Notes: generated from the sequence alone by a model not told the origin. DNA of 64,000 bases from Mermis nigrescens (GCA_036768485.1 JAVLUZ010000145.1:19532706-19596705), one strand, 5' to 3'; numbered from the stretch's first letter, positions 23,366 through 48,984 are shown. Numbers and translations: made by a program.

Positions 23366-23835
23366 CAGTGCTCACCATGAAATATGACACACTATAATCG
23401 TCAGATTTATATCAGATGATGCGTTGCGAGCGCCGCATTTCGTCTATAATGCACTACCATCTCTTTTTTATTATTATAGAACATTTATCTGTATCAATCA
23501 TGCCGTTAATCTGGCGATGCCAAATGCGCAATTTAGCTATTAATAGCGCCAACAAGAAGGAAGCGCGCATGTGAATGCCGGAAGCGCGCACGTGCCTGAG
23601 TATAGAACGGCATTCACGTGCGCGCTTCCGGCATTCACGTGCGCATTTCACTCTTGTTAGCCCTATTAATAGCTAAATTGCGCTGTCCGCATCGCCAGAT
23701 TAACGGCATGATACAGATAAATATCCTATAATAATAAGAGATGATAGCGCATTATAGATGAAACGCGGCGCTCGCGACGCATCATCTGATATAAATCTGA
23801 TGATTATAGTGCGTCATGTTTCATGGCGAGCACTG
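23366..23835. mobile_element. family F foldback (Tc1-like), copy 1
   Basis: 470-bp near-palindrome flanked by TA (23364-23365, 23836-23837). Ends CAGTGCTCACCATGAAA / TTTCATGGCGAGCACTG resemble Tc1/mariner termini (TACAGTGCT..). Arms run about 200 bp each and include GATGATGCG, GCGAGCGCCGC, GCCGTTAATCTGGCGATGC and TTTAGCTATTAATAGC. The centre repeats GGCATTCACGTGCGCGCTTCC. Confidence 0.88.
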
Positions 23836-24235
23836 TACATACTCCATGTACATCACAGAGCGATCGAATGGCATACGATGAATTTTTTTAATACGCACAA
23901 ACTTGACACAAAAATATAAAATTATGTTATACGATATTCAAGTTTTAAAAGTGGTACGCCGAAAATAATCTTGAAAAATTAGCCAAATCTAAATACACGA
24001 CAAAAAAAGAAAATCATAAACAACAAACTGATACATACGTAAAGGCGTAAAATTAGAAATAAAGATTCAAAATAAAAAACTAATTGAAGCAAATGACCGA
24101 AAATAATAGAAATGAAGAAAATGGAAAAATAAGTCAAATCTTACAAATAACAGGGGCATGCGTTTCCATAGCGTGTGCGGGATTTGTTTTCCACCCACCC
24201 GAAATTTGCTGATGCCGAAATTTATGATTTTTCAA

Positions 24236-24486
24236 ACAAAAAGGTGGCGTTTAGCGCCCTTCTGACTCAAAAGTATAAAATATTTATTTTCGACAATATT
24301 TTATTAATTTACTGAGCTTTTTAATCATTTTTAAATCTTGATGCTTTGAAAAAAGAGCGTCGCCGGAAATTCCTAAAAATCGTGTTTTTGACGCATATCC
24401 ATCATTTTAGAGCCGAAAAATAGCGTTTTGGGAAAAATTTCCAATTTCATCACCCCAAAAATGTCATGCTTTGCATGCATTTATAG
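24236..24486 (-). mobile_element. family B repeat, copy
   Basis: Reverse-oriented family B pieces: GGTGGCGTTTAGCGCCC, AAATCGTGTTTTTGACGC, CCATCATTTTAGAGCCG and TGTCATGCTTTGCATGCAT. Borders uncertain. Confidence 0.45.
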
Positions 24487-24658
24487 TAAGGGCACACGTG
24501 TAACAAGGACAATGGGGGATTTGCCACCCAAAGTTGGTCGTTTACCCCATCCCTGCAAAGCCAGAAAATTGTTAACCCACTCCCACTTTTGGGAAGAAAT
24601 TAAATTTTTTGGCATGTGTTGTCATCCCTATTGGCCAAAAAATTAATCGGGACCCCAC

Positions 24659-24899
24659 CATACGTGGGCACCACCAAAATTCTGGGGAGGGGTACAAGAT
24701 TTTTCAAAGATCAAAAAATGGTCTTTAAAATGATGGTATGGTAAAAAACACCATATTTCTACGTTTCTCATCGAGCACTATCCATTGGAATCAACAAATT
24801 GAGAAAAAAAAACAAAAAAAAATTTAAAAATTGAATTCTGAGGGGGGTATTTCGATTTCTGGGAATGCATACCCCCCAAACCCCCCACGCTCAGATGTG
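24659..24899 (+). mobile_element. family A hAT-like MITE, copy 9
   Basis: CATACGTGGGCACC to CACGCTCAGATGTG with exact 8-bp TSD GACCCCAC (24651-24658, 24900-24907). Confidence 0.9.
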
Positions 24900-24911
24900 G
24901 ACCCCACCCAG

Positions 24912-25265
24912 CATACATGCACAGCATAGGAATTTCGGGCAGGGGGAGCGAAATGAAATTATAGAGTGCTTTTTTGGGTTCAAAAATGGTAGGTACGCGT
25001 TCGTTTTTTAGTGTTTCTGACGACGCTCTATCTTTCTAGAGGATAAAAACATACGAAATTTCGAAAAAATCAAATAATTGTAACAAATCAGACAAAATAT
25101 AGTCAAACACATGAGTATAATGGCGCCAAGCGACGAAAATTTGGCACTCTGAGCCAATAGGATGCTAAAACGCTATAAAAAGCATCTTTTTTACAAATTT
25201 TATGAAAAAGTTTAGGAACTTTCGAAAAATCGCTAATTCTGGGGAAGGGTAAAGAAATTTTGCGG
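24912..25265 (+). mobile_element. family B repeat, copy
   Basis: CATACATGCACAGCATAGGAA start, GGTTCAAAAATGGTAGGTAC, ACAAAATATAGTC, ATGAGTATAATGGCGCCAAGC, then ATCGCTAATTCTGGGG. TSD not clear. Confidence 0.55.
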
Positions 25266-25460
25266 GTGGGAGATTCGAGCCGTTTGTACACAAATTTAAA
25301 ATTTAAATATAACATATTTCTGCTCTGTGGAAATTTACTGAAAAAGTCAAAATTTTCGATATATTATTATATTTTTATCGATAGCCAAAAACTGATTCAA
25401 AATAGGCTGAAAACATTAGAAAATGCAGACATTCAAACCTCATTAAAGCACCACGGGTTA

Positions 25461-25987
25461 CAGTGCTCGCCATGAAACATGACGCACTATAATCCTCAGA
25501 TTTATATTAGATGATGCGTCGCGAGCGCCGCGTTTCGTCTATAATGCGCTATCATCTCTTTTTTATTATTATGGGATATTTATCCGTATCATGCCGTTAA
25601 TCTGGTGATGCGGACGGCACAATTTAGCTATTAATAGCGCCAACAAGAAGGAAGCGCGCATGCGAATGCCGGAAGCGCGCACGTGCCTGAATATAGAACG
25701 GCATTCACGTGCGCGCACTCGCCTGAATATAGAACGGCATTCACGTGCGCGCTTCCGGCATTCACGTGCACGCTCCCGGCATTCACGTGCGCGCTTCCGT
25801 CTTGTTGGCGCTATTAATAGCTAAATTGCGCTGTCCGCATCGCCAAATTAACGGCATGATACAGATAAATATCCTATAATAACAAAAAAGAGATGATAGC
25901 GCATTATAGACAAAACGCAGCGCTCGCAACGCATCATCGAATATAAATCTGATGATTATAGTGCGTCATGTTTCATAGCGAGCACTG
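25461..25987. mobile_element. family F foldback, copy 2
   Basis: 527 bp, TA at 25459-25460 and AA (decayed TA) after it. Same arms as copy 1 but an enlarged centre with more GGCATTCACGTGCGCGCTTCC-type units, so central copy number varies. Confidence 0.88.
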
Positions 25988-25989
25988 AA

Positions 25990-26250
25990 TCTTCATCGCT
26001 TGCACACATAACTTACAACAAAAGGCCCATCCTTCTAATTTGCTGGTCCCAAATTTGAGGATTTTACCCAAACCTCACCTCCAGATCTCCGGAACTATCA
26101 ATAGGGGGGGGTGGGAAAATTTCCCACCCAAGTTTGGTCCGCCCCTATCCCGAAGAACGCGATTTTTTACCCTCACCAGATTTTTGAGACAGAATCTCGC
26201 GTTTTTGGGTCCTCTTCACCAATTTTAGACCCCGCTCGCCAAATTTATGG
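25990..26250. mobile_element. CCCACCCAAGTTTGGTCCG-type repeat fragment
   Basis: GC-rich block (GGTGGGAAAATTTCCCACCC, GGTCCGCCCCTATCCC) similar to blocks at 24.5 kb and 40.2-40.4 kb. Element borders not determined. 26250-26950 is AT-rich and gene-free. Confidence 0.4.
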
Positions 26251-26958
26251 TCCTTTTTTGAAATTTTCATCAAATTAATTATAATTACTTCTACAACGCA
26301 AACATCTATCTACGCTGTGTACCCTTTAGTGGAATAATTTTTCTTTTAAGTCGAATAAAAATGAGAGATTTACTTTTAAAGACTTAAATCTTCTGGGTAA
26401 TTTGCAATCATTTTTTTAAATTTCACGACAAGAGGTCTTAAAATTTTAATAATTTAATTAATTGCAAGACGTAAGCTATACTGTAGCAGATATTCACTAG
26501 CAAACAATGAATTTAAATTAAATATATCTGCTAAAAAATACATAAAATGTATGGCTCAAATATGCTTTCGAAAGGGATTCGCAGCTCTTATCCAGTAGCG
26601 CGAAAAAGCAAGAAAAAATTGGGCGCGCGGCCCTTCCGCCTAAACGACTAAAAAAATTTTTTGGAAGAATGCCAAATAATCTTTTACGATTCCGGTGAAA
26701 AAATCGGGAAATTAAATGAAAAAGGCTCATTAAAAATTGATTAAATACCAATAATCTATAAGAATGAGGGCACGTGTATACTAAATAAAAATATCCAACT
26801 CATGCAAAGAGAATAGTATCAAATTAAAAAAATAAAAACTTAGAAATTAATATAAAATAAAATTCAAAAAGAACATAGAAAACGAATATGTAATCAATCT
26901 GCATATTGGCACAGCATGGTAGTAATCTAGGCGGCCATTTCGGGAACGGGAAACAACC

Positions 26959-27223
26959 ACACGTGGGCGTGGGGGAGGTTTGGGAGGTATGCATCCCCCC
27001 AGAAGTTGAAATACCCCCCCCCAGAAATCAGAATACCCCCCAGAATTCAAATTTTGAAAATTTTTCTGCTTTTTTGGCGATTTGTTGATGCCATTGGATA
27101 GTGCTCGATGAGAAACGTCGAAAAATGGTGTTGTTTTCGCCTTACGACCACTTTTAAGACCATTTTTTGACCTTTGGAAATTCTTTCACCGCCCCCCCAG
27201 AATTTCGGTGCTGCCCACCTATG
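26959..27223 (-). mobile_element. family A hAT-like MITE, copy 10
   Basis: ACACGTGGGCGTG to CTGCCCACCTATG with exact 8-bp TSD AAACAACC (26951-26958, 27224-27231); the shared flank is 9 bp, so the edge may shift by one. Confidence 0.88.
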
Positions 27224-27231
27224 AAACAACC

Positions 27232-27390
27232 TTTACATTTTTTGGCGAAAATTTGCAAGAAAAACTTAAAATAGCTAAAAAAACACAAGCTTTGGCACAT
27301 AAAACGAAGTGTAAAAATTTCAGAATCAAAGGAGACGACCAACTTTGGGTGGAGGATCTGCCTGTTAATTTTAAGTTTGAAAATAATTAG
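27232..27390 (+). pseudogene. possible LINE ORF1 remnant
   Basis: Open frame ending TAG at 27388, with a Lys-rich helix then KCKNFRIKGDDQLWVEDLPV. It loosely resembles the end of LINE ORF1 proteins (basic stretch, then a K/R-F-x-W-x-x-D type strand). The family A insertion cuts it on the left. Weak call. Confidence 0.25.
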
Positions 27391-27531
27391 ATAGTAACAG
27401 TAAGTGATCGACGACTTTTCAGCAAAAAAATTTAAAAAATGTGCACATTTTTTACATATAAAATTTATTTTGTAACTTAATTTACGTACATTTAATTTAT
27501 TTATTATTTCAAATCTATTTAAATAATTCAC

Positions 27532-27537
27532 TTTATT
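27532..27537 (-). promoter_or_regulatory. possible poly(A) signal of the ZRANB2 gene
   Basis: AATAAA on the minus strand about 240 bp after the stop codon of the last recognised exon. AT-rich background makes chance matches common. Confidence 0.35.
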
Positions 27538-27776
27538 TTAAATTTTGAAAATTAATAGAAAATTTAACCGGGAAACATCACTTGTTAGGATTAATCACGC
27601 TCGGCTGAACCAACTTGACTCAAATTTGATCAAAAAAGACCCGAAATCAAAAAACATTCAAAAATGTTTAAAATATCTAAAAATTCGAAAAAAAATCTAC
27701 TTCCAAAAAATTTGAAACATTAAAAAAATTGGAAACCGGAATTCAACCAAAATTCAAGCTCGAATGACCAAAAATA

Positions 27777-41112
<13,336 letters not shown>

Positions 41113-41306
41113 CTCAGATCAGTAGACATTATATTATTAATGATTGACGCCTGTGATGTGTTAACGAAATCACCTGAAATTACTTGGACAGGAAGAATTT
41201 TGGGCTTACATTACGGACGATATATGAGTATGACGCTTCAGAGAGTCAAAGTTTAAAATCCATGCTGTCGATAAACATTTTTCAAACAAGCATAAACAGC
41301 CTCAGA

Positions 41307-41592
41307 CGGGGCCGTATTTAAGGGTGACAAAGGGGCGCCGCCCTCCCCCTTGCCCGGCAAAAAAATTCCGGAAGGTAAAGATAATGCATGGAAAGTTGGA
41401 AAAATCGCATGTCTTTGTCGTAAAATCTTCAAATTTTGCGCGCTTCGCGCCGGACGTGCAGTATTTTCCAATATATTTTTATATTTTTATTTTTTATTTC
41501 CTATATATTCTCCAATATATCCCAAAAATATTCCCGAAATGCAGACCAATTTACGTTGGGTCTCCGCCGGCCGAATTCTGCATACGGGCCTG
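41307..41592. mobile_element. hAT-like MITE with GGCCGTATTT ends
   Basis: 286 bp, CGGGGCCGTATTTAAGGG to TGCATACGGGCCTG, exact 8-bp TSD GCCTCAGA (41299-41306, 41593-41600). Contains GCGCGCTTCGCGCCGG (41440). Confidence 0.88.
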
Positions 41593-41600
41593 GCCTCAGA

Positions 41601-42474
41601 TGGTCCTGCGAGTAGAAAATATTAAAAGACGCGCAAAACAAGTTTGATTATAAACGAATTATTACTTCTCAAAATATTATAGATTTTACTGCAAAATTTC
41701 CGTCATCTAGCGCTAGGTATATACTTGAGCGTACAAAATGCAGATTATCGAAGTTTTCTCGAAAAAAAATAATTTGTTATATTCCGGATAAGCTGATGAC
41801 AAATATTTTGGCTATTTTGCCCAAAAATCTTTTTTTGAGCGAAATAGTCCTACCAATTTTCGTCCAAATTCAATAAATTTCAAAACAGTTTAACCTTCTA
41901 CACTGTAGCATTGGAGAATCTAAAATTCGGTAGCTTTATCAATATTAATCGAATTTTCATTTTAAAAAATTTCCACAACTTTTCGTCTTTTAGTTTTCTG
42001 CACGTTTTGCAGAAAGTCATGACTTACTTACTAGTTACTACACCCATTTCAACCTATTCCTGGAAGTAACCAATCACGCCCCTATATCCAGGGGGAGATT
42101 AGGGGACATTTGCATCCCCTACCCCGAAATGAAATTCGAGCATTATTTTTTCCTTCACTCCCCTTTTATTTTTTAGCAAAAAGATCGCCAAAATTTTCGA
42201 CGCTTCGCGCTGAATTTATCAAATTAATAATCGTTAAATATTTAACCCCAGAAGCGCGATTAAAACACTCCATATTCAATCTTAATACAACCTAAAGCAT
42301 ATTTTACATGTTTTCTGTTTTCGAATTTTACACAGAAAATGAGATTCGTGCAAGAAGCGAGCAGGACAGACAGAATTTTAGTGATGAAAGTTGATTATTT
42401 TCAGACGATTTGAGAACCAAAATTGCGCTGCTAATATGAAATATCAACGTTAGATACGATTTAACTTTAAGTGC
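41601..42474. other. gene-free stretch with a degraded repeat
   Basis: AT-rich. 42080-42230 holds CCAGGGGGAGATTAGGGG and CGACGCTTCGCGCTG, the remains of another element of the CGCTTCGCGC-bearing group. Confidence 0.4.
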
Positions 42475-42610
42475 TTTTTTGCAAAATTTTTCGGGGCTCT
42501 GCCCCGGGACTCCATTGATGGGGGGCGCTTGAGCGCCCCACTGCAGACCACCAGCCTCAGGAGAGAGGTTATCCCTTGCAGGCCCGTGCCCAGGCAGGAC
42601 TCGGCCAAGG
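42475..42610. other. GC-rich hairpin-bearing patch
   Basis: GGGGCTCTGCCCCGGGACTC followed by the hairpin GGGGCGCTTGAGCGCCCC, in AT-rich surroundings. No coding frame recognised. 42660-43560 is gene-free. Confidence 0.4.
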
Positions 42611-43104
42611 GGAGGGGGAGCGGACCCAACATGAATTGATCTTTATCCATGGTTTGCAAAAGCTGTGTTTTTGGGTTTATGGGGTTTTCGTGGGTACAAA
42701 AATTTCAAAATTTTAGGTTTTTAGGTTTTTGGCACACAAATTTGCTCGTTCTTCTACCTACAACTTATCAGAATGCCTATCCCAGTAATGCTAACATGCT
42801 TGAGTCGTTTTGAGGCATATTAAGTTGTTTATTCACCTGTTTGAGTTTAGAAAAAGCTTGCACTTAAACATTTTTTTAATTTTGGTATTTTTGGAAATTT
42901 TTCTGGGACAAATAGATAAATATAAACCGTTACATGATTTTTGTTGATTTGTTCTTGCTTATTATTTTAAGCAATATAGGTCTAGTCGCCAGGACTAGAT
43001 TGGATGGCTAATTCTTTTCACATAGTTTAGCAGTGACATTTGGGCTACAACTTATAAATGCAAATATTTTGATTTTTTTGCAGAGCTTCCTTATTTAATT
43101 GTGA

Positions 43105-43210
43105 AGTATAAACACGTTTTTTATTTCTGAGTTCTGCTTGATTTGATTATTTCTCGGAGTATAAATACGTTTTTCATTTCTGAGTTCTGCTCGATTTAAT
43201 TATTTGTCTT
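43105..43210. repeat. ~55-bp direct duplication
   Basis: AGTATAAAYACGTTTTTYATTTCTGAGTTCTGCTYGATTTRATTATTT occurs twice in tandem. Confidence 0.75.
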
Positions 43211-43624
43211 CCCCAGTTATTTTCCTCGATTCTGCATAATTGTTCCTCGTTTTCTTCCTTGAATGCTCACTACCTAGATGTGACCTTCCAGTTTGTTTTT
43301 TGAAAGTAACATGCCATATTTTTAGGGTTTAGAGTACTCGTCAAATAACTTTTTAAGGGGTTTGTGAGTAACTCTTTTATTCGTTATCTCCTTGAATTTT
43401 TTTCAGGATCTATTCACATTTTTCAGGGCTTATCAAAACTATTTCAAGTTTGTTTCTAAAAATATTATTTACTCACTTGAAGGATGTTTTTTTGTATTCC
43501 GAATGTGCCTTTTATCAATATTTTGAGCGTCTGCAAGCATGTTTTCCTGATTCGAGTCCTTGAATTTTTGGATCTTTCCTAGAATTTCCCCCACCGATTT
43601 TCGTAACTTTTTTCGGCATAAATC

Positions 43625-43700
43625 GTTTGGAATCGGTCGGATTCGAACCTGGGAGCTTCAGTTCTATAGTTGGGCGCTTTTAACATCTTGCCATCTGGTC
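43625..43700 (-). tRNA. tRNA-like sequence (pseudogene or SINE head)
   Basis: Minus strand holds a perfect pol III B box GGTTCGAATCC (43639-43649) and an A-box-like TGGCAAGATG (43684-43693) at tRNA-like spacing. The anticodon and T stems do not pair well, so it is unlikely to be a working tRNA. Confidence 0.35.
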
Positions 43701-43879
43701 GAAAACACAAATTATGCGAATTCCTTTTTATGTGGTCTTTCAAGGTAGGTACCCATGTATTATTTTCAGATGTAACTACGTATTTAATAAGTGCTTCATA
43801 AACAAGCAAAGTAAATCAAGGTGCCGGCATAAATAACGCTATATCCTTCAAAATTTTATCGCATCTGCATTCACCGGTT

Positions 43880-43924
43880 TTCTAGAAATATTCTAGAAAA
43901 GATATTCTAGAAAATATTCTAGAA
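43880..43924. promoter_or_regulatory. cluster of four TTCTAGAA palindromes
   Basis: TTCTAGAA at 43880, 43891, 43905 and 43917. Each fits the inverted TTCnnGAA core of heat-shock elements. It lies 2.8 kb upstream of the first recognised ZRANB2 exon. Could equally be a short palindromic repeat. Confidence 0.35.
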
Positions 43925-44089
43925 TATCTTTTAAATTAAAAAAAACTTACATTTAGTTTAAACTTACATTTAAAATTTTAAATCAACTTGTAAATAAGTG
44001 TGTACACTATAGCTAATAATGAAATTTTTAAAAACTTAGTAGTCATTGGGAAAAACGGTGTAGGGATATTCTAGAAAAGATCCGAATTT

Positions 44090-44850
44090 TTCTCGTAGGG
44101 CATGAGTAAAATTAGGAAATCGAAATGGAAAAGGGAAAATGGGTGAAATCCGGAAATGGAAAATGGAAAAATGGGTAAAAACCGGGAAATGAAAAATGGA
44201 AAAGCGAATAATATCCGGAAAATGGAAAATCAAAATTGGAAACGGAAAATTTAAAATTTTCCATTTTCGAATTTTTTCCTTTTATGAAAGATAAGGCTAA
44301 AATCATGGATATTTTGATGTCTTCATTTGAAGGTCCGTGTCCATGGCAAGGATGGATAATCGGCGAGAAATAGAAAAATTACGTAAAATCCGGAAAATGA
44401 AAATTGGAAAACAAACAGGAAATGTTTATTTTCGAATTTTTTTACTAAAAATGGGTCTTTTGTGAAAGATTAAGGTAAAATCGTGGATATTTTGAAGTCT
44501 TTAGTTGAAATTCTGTATCCGTGTCAAGAAAGAACATTGCCGGAAAAAAGAAAAAATGGGTACTTTCCAGAAAATAGGAAATTTTTAATTTTTGAAGTTC
44601 TCCGCTGAAAATGCTTCTTTTATGAACAATTAAGCTAAAATCGTAGATATTTCGATGTCTTTAGTTGAAATTTTGTATCCGTGGTCAACATGGAAAATTG
44701 CCCGAAAATGGAAAAAATGGGTAATATCCGTATTCATGGCGCCGGAAAATGGAAAAAATGTGTAACATCCTAAAAATGAAAAATTTTTCACTCCCGGCTT
44801 TTAACCTTTTTTCATTTCCATTTCTGGATTTAACATCCCCTTTATCATAA
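44090..44850. repeat. GGAAAATGG / TTTCCATTTCC repeat block
   Basis: Repeating AAATCCGGAAAATGGAAAAA and ATGGGTAAAA, arranged in blocks of roughly 150-200 bp that share TCTTTAGTTGAAATTNTGTATCCG and GGATATTTTGAAGTC. The same material is at 63.4-64 kb. Confidence 0.75.
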
Positions 44851-45329
44851 TCAGACCTCAAAGACACTCATCTTCAATGGAAATCACTTGATTTTTATAT
44901 TTAAACTTATTATTGTAAACATAACCAAGTATTTGCGCCAGCATTTAAAATAAACCTGAGTGAATAGCGTTCGAAGATCATTTGCTACAGAGCTCGTCAA
45001 ATAATTTTTTTAGTTATAAACTGCTTTTTATCATTGAAATTGTTGCATACAAAAATCAAAAATAGGTTATTTGAAGTTGGCTCGCCAAAGGCTAATTGTA
45101 AGTACCAAAAACCAACCAAAAAGCCGCAAAAAATATGCCAAAAACCCACTAAAACCCCAAATTCCAAAATTTTCAAATTTGAAGACAGCAACAAAAACAA
45201 AAAAAATTTCATCGAGATGGGGACACACCAAGGAAGCTGGATGTCTTCTATCCATAAAAAATTAATTTAGGTGAGGTGGAGACATGCTACACCTAGGTGG
45301 ATGCATTTCCGGAATGATGGAGACATACT

Positions 45330-45626
45330 ACACCAATACCCAGTGATGCAACTCAAGAAGCTTTAGACGCAGTGTTTACACAATGAATATTAGAAGATAG
45401 GTCATCACTTATCAGCACTTATTTTAGGGTAATTTAAAACGCTGACACCAAAATTTTGATCAGTCACATGAATTTACAGAAAGAATCAAAGCACTGCCTT
45501 ATTTGTTTTCGACTTGACTTGAATCAAACTAGTTGATGACAGCTTTCACCGGATACTACTTGCTGTAAACGTACTTATAACGTGGCTATCTTAATACATA
45601 TGTGAATCAGCTACACCAATGCCCCG
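45330..45626 (+). repeat. family L repeat, copy 1
   Basis: Shares with 62786-63080 (inverted) TTTTCGACTTGACTTGAATC, GACAGCTTTCACCGGATACT, ACTTGCTGTA and TTAATACATATGTGAATCAG..CTACACCAATGCCC. Element nature not established. Confidence 0.65.
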
Positions 45627-45740
45627 GCCAAAAAAGTCACCCTGGTTGATGACTAGTACTGGGTAGCAAAATTTTCGGCACTTTTCCACTTTCGGGGGAC
45701 ACCAATTCTCATAAATTTTTTCCTTGAAAATTGCCATTTT

Positions 45741-46268
45741 ACGGATAATTTTGTATTCTAATAACGAATCCAGCATTCATTTTTTATTTCGGACAAAATT
45801 TGGGTGAAAATTCGGGTTTTCTGTCGTTTTTGTGAAAAATTTCAGAAAAAATGTTCTACATATTTTTGCACATTCTAGGTTGACTGAGCGGGTTAACCAA
45901 TGTCTTAGGCTTAGGCATAGTTAAGTGCATTCACATTGATGCCAAAACATGGGCTAAGCCTGAGATAAATGGATCAAAAATTGCGGAGTGAGCTACGGAG
46001 CAATTTTCGCTTCATTTATGCCTTGAGGCTTAGCCCATGTCTGGCACCAATCTGAATCCGCAAGCAATTGGAAATGAAAAACGAATGCTAAATTCGTCAT
46101 CAGCGTGCAAAATTACCCTAGAATGTGCAAAAATACAAAAAAATTTTATTGAAATTTCTCAAAAAAATGACAAAAAAACTCATGTTTCACCAAAATTTTG
46201 TCTGAAATCAAAAATAAATGCTGGATTCGTTATCAGCGTGCAAAATTACCCCAGAAAATGGTAATTTT
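45741..46268. repeat. foldback element
   Basis: Left arm (45741-45886, AATCCAGCATTCATTTTT..GACAAAATTTGGGTGAAA..TTTTTGCACATTCTAGG) and right arm (46117-46268) are inverted copies. The loop contains GGCTTAGCCCATG inverted again. Confidence 0.65.
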
Positions 46269-46937
46269 TGAGAAGGAAATTTTTAAAATTTTTGTCCCCC
46301 CAAACTTAATAAGTGCCAAATTTTCTAAGTGTGTGGATCTGTGGTCGTATGGATTTCGTCTTTTATTCATCCTTTAATCCCCCCTTGTTTTTGAAAAATT
46401 TTGGACGTGCCCCCCCCCAACAAAATCCTGGATATGGAGGGCACGACAAAAATTTAAAAAAACATAAAATGGGACCGAAGGATGAATTAAAAGACATTTA
46501 ACCACCATTAGTTGTGCTACCCAGATGCCTAAAAAATGGTGAGAATTCAACGGGCACCCTCTGTGACAACTTTCATTTTCTGCATAAAACCTGTGCGGAA
46601 CAAAAGACATACATAGATGCAAAAGACGATTCAGGTTGTATAGACTAAAAATAGAGTGTTTAAACCGCGCGCTTGGGACTGGATAGACTGTAATTATAAT
46701 TTGCGATTTTTGGCTAAGAAAGTAAACGGAGGAGTAAAGGCTCATTTCGGAAAGGGCACGTGCCCCATCCCCCTTGGATACGGGTCTGACTCAAGGTTAA
46801 CCTAAAGGCATGCAAATGCGAAATAAGAGACATTAGAGAGGCAGGTAGCTATCTCTCTCAAATAAGTGAAGCCTTGCTCAATGCACAGAAACGAATGTAC
46901 AAAATACAAGTAAGCCGATAGTTTGATTGTTGCTAGG
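46269..46937. other. gene-free stretch
   Basis: Includes a short CGTGCCCCCCCCCAACAAAATCCTGG-type repeat end near 46410; no coding frame. Confidence 0.35.
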
Positions 46938-47567
46938 CACCGTTTTTTCCACTTTTTGGTCTATTTGTCAACCAAAATTTTGGGAAATGGAAAAAATTTT
47001 TGGGCTTGGTTGGCATTTGTGGAAAATTTTGTAATGTTGAAATGCGTTTTAAAGAGATAACACTTCAAAAAATTTTCGGCGCTTAGCGCTGAAATGATTT
47101 AAATCTTACTTGTTATTAATCTTCTAAGCCGCGCCGCGCCAATTTGCAGCATTTTTATCGACAATCTGGTCCTAGGACTTCACTACGATTGAAAATCCTC
47201 ACCTCCTGCACGGATTTGGTTAGTTTTTGTAATGCGAAAATTCGTTTTAGAGTTAAAATTTCAAAATTTTCTGGCGCTTCGCGCCATTTGATAAATTAGT
47301 TTTTATTATCAAAAGCGACTTCAGAATTGACTAAAATGCTTTACTGAAGGAAGAAAATTCAGGTTTCAACAGAAATAACTTATACTGATCGTGATATTTC
47401 TAGTAGAGCGTGAAATTTTTATACAAAAAGTGCATCAAACCGCTACGCTATTACATGTGTGACATAGGATTTTCTACTTACTCCCAAAAAACGTGGAAAA
47501 AGGTTGGAAAAGATGGAAAAAATTTTTGCGTCTGCTCAATAAACCCAAATCGCTGGGAAAAACGGTT
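46938..47567. mobile_element. family I hAT-like element, copy 1
   Basis: CACCGTTTTTTCCACTTTTT to CGCTGGGAAAAACGGTT with exact 8-bp TSD TTGCTAGG (46930-46937, 47568-47575). Interior repeats AATGCGTTTTAGAG..TTTTCNGGCGCTTCGCGCC at about 190-bp spacing. Confidence 0.85.
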
Positions 47568-48269
47568 TTGCTAGGCCGCTGGTTTCTGACTGCAAACAAT
47601 ATTTCACTGTATGCTAAATTACATGCATTCAGTGCATGCTAAATTATTTGCAGCTGACTGGAAATAATTACTGCCAAAAATAGTACCTAGGAAATTAGTG
47701 TATTGAAATGGCAAGTGAACTAGGAATTTTGAAAACTCAACATGACACAACAACGATAAAAATTTTTCAGTTTGAAACAACGAACGGAGCGAGGATGAGG
47801 AATGAAATGAGGATAAAAATTAGAGAGAGTATAATACAGTATAGTACGAAAATATAACACTGAGGCAACTTTAGGCAAAGAGAGACACCTACTCACAAGA
47901 AAATGGAATTTGCTGTAATAATCTTAAAAACATTAGCATCAATGCTTCCCAGCAAGAAGCTTGCACAAACAAACCACAGCCATTTCACGCTCAGGAGAGT
48001 AGTAACAAGAGTAGCTTTTAAGCTGTTTACAGAGATACAATTCTGAAAAATAAACCTTTACACGCCCACCGAATGTAATGCGTATAGCAACATAATTGCC
48101 ACTTTATTTATAAAGCTGTTCATATCGATATGTTTGCAAACACCGATTCAAAAATTCTGATACATACATACATAAGATTTGACATAGTTTATCTGCGGCA
48201 CAATCGATTTAAACTTCTGGACCAATTCCTAGTCTGAATAATTTGGATAAAATTAAAGGATTATCATCG

Positions 48270-48760
48270 TAGGTGGGCGGCACCAATGTTCTCGGGAGGG
48301 GGCGTGCAAGATTTTTTCAAAGGCCAAAAAAAGGCCCTAAAAATGATCATATGACGAAAAACACCATTTTTCAACGTTTCTCATTGAGCACGATTGTAAG
48401 TGCGTTGCATATACACACTCATCGAGCTCATGCGCTATTTTTCCGTCAGCTCGTTTTCGCTGTTCGGGTGTGCTTTCCCGTCAGCTCGTTTCGTTGATTC
48501 AGATGTGCTATTTATAGCTTTTGAGTCTTTTGCGCTTTAACCCGTCGAGATGACGTTTCATCTCCGGATTAGATTGCGCAATTTTTCGGATTATTGAGCA
48601 TTGGTTTGGCACGCGCGAGCGACTCGAACAATGACACAGTGGCGGGTCTTCGGATCTGCCCAGTTTTTAGAATCCATTGGCATCAAACAATTGCAAAAAA
48701 ACGACAAGAATTTCAAAAATTGAATACTGGAGGGGGTATTTTGGTTTCTTGGGAACCTTG
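48270..48760 (+). mobile_element. family A MITE split by a 280-bp insert
   Basis: Family A core from GTAGGTGGGCGGCACC to CGTTTCTCATTGAGCAC (48389), resuming at ATCCATTGGCATC (48671). The insert 48390-48670 is GC-rich and contains CCGTCAGCTCGTTT twice and the palindrome GAGATGACGTTTCATCTC; its own type is unknown. Confidence 0.7.
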
Positions 48761-48764
48761 TCAG

Positions 48765-48860
48765 AGTTAGTAAATTACAATAGAGTTAGGGTTAGGTTTC
48801 ACCCTATTTCAATAAAGTTGATAGGGTTAGAGCTAACTGTAACCCTATTTCTAAAAAAGA
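48765..48860. repeat. GTTAGGGTTAGG-containing inverted repeat
   Basis: GAGTTAGGGTTAGGTTTCACCC..GGGTTAGAGCTAACTGTAACCC. A related inverted pair is at 51935-52015 (AAAATAGGGTTAACTC / GGGTTAACCCTATTTTGGG). Both lie against family A 3' ends. Not telomeric. Confidence 0.5.
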
Positions 48861-48984
48861 GTCAACCATGATTAACAAAGCATGCTTTTTGGCACTCAAA
48901 AAAACTGTCTCAAAATAGACTATGATTTTACATTGCGCATTTTTATTGAAGTAGCTTCAATGAAAAATTTCCGTTTTAAGTCAG

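Noticed and set aside
43625..43700. Functional tRNA gene
   Set aside because: Only the promoter boxes fit; the anticodon and T stems do not pair, so it is listed as tRNA-like.
48765..48860. Telomere-like GTTAGGGTTAGG
   Set aside because: Only two units, embedded in an inverted repeat with AT-rich surroundings; no array.
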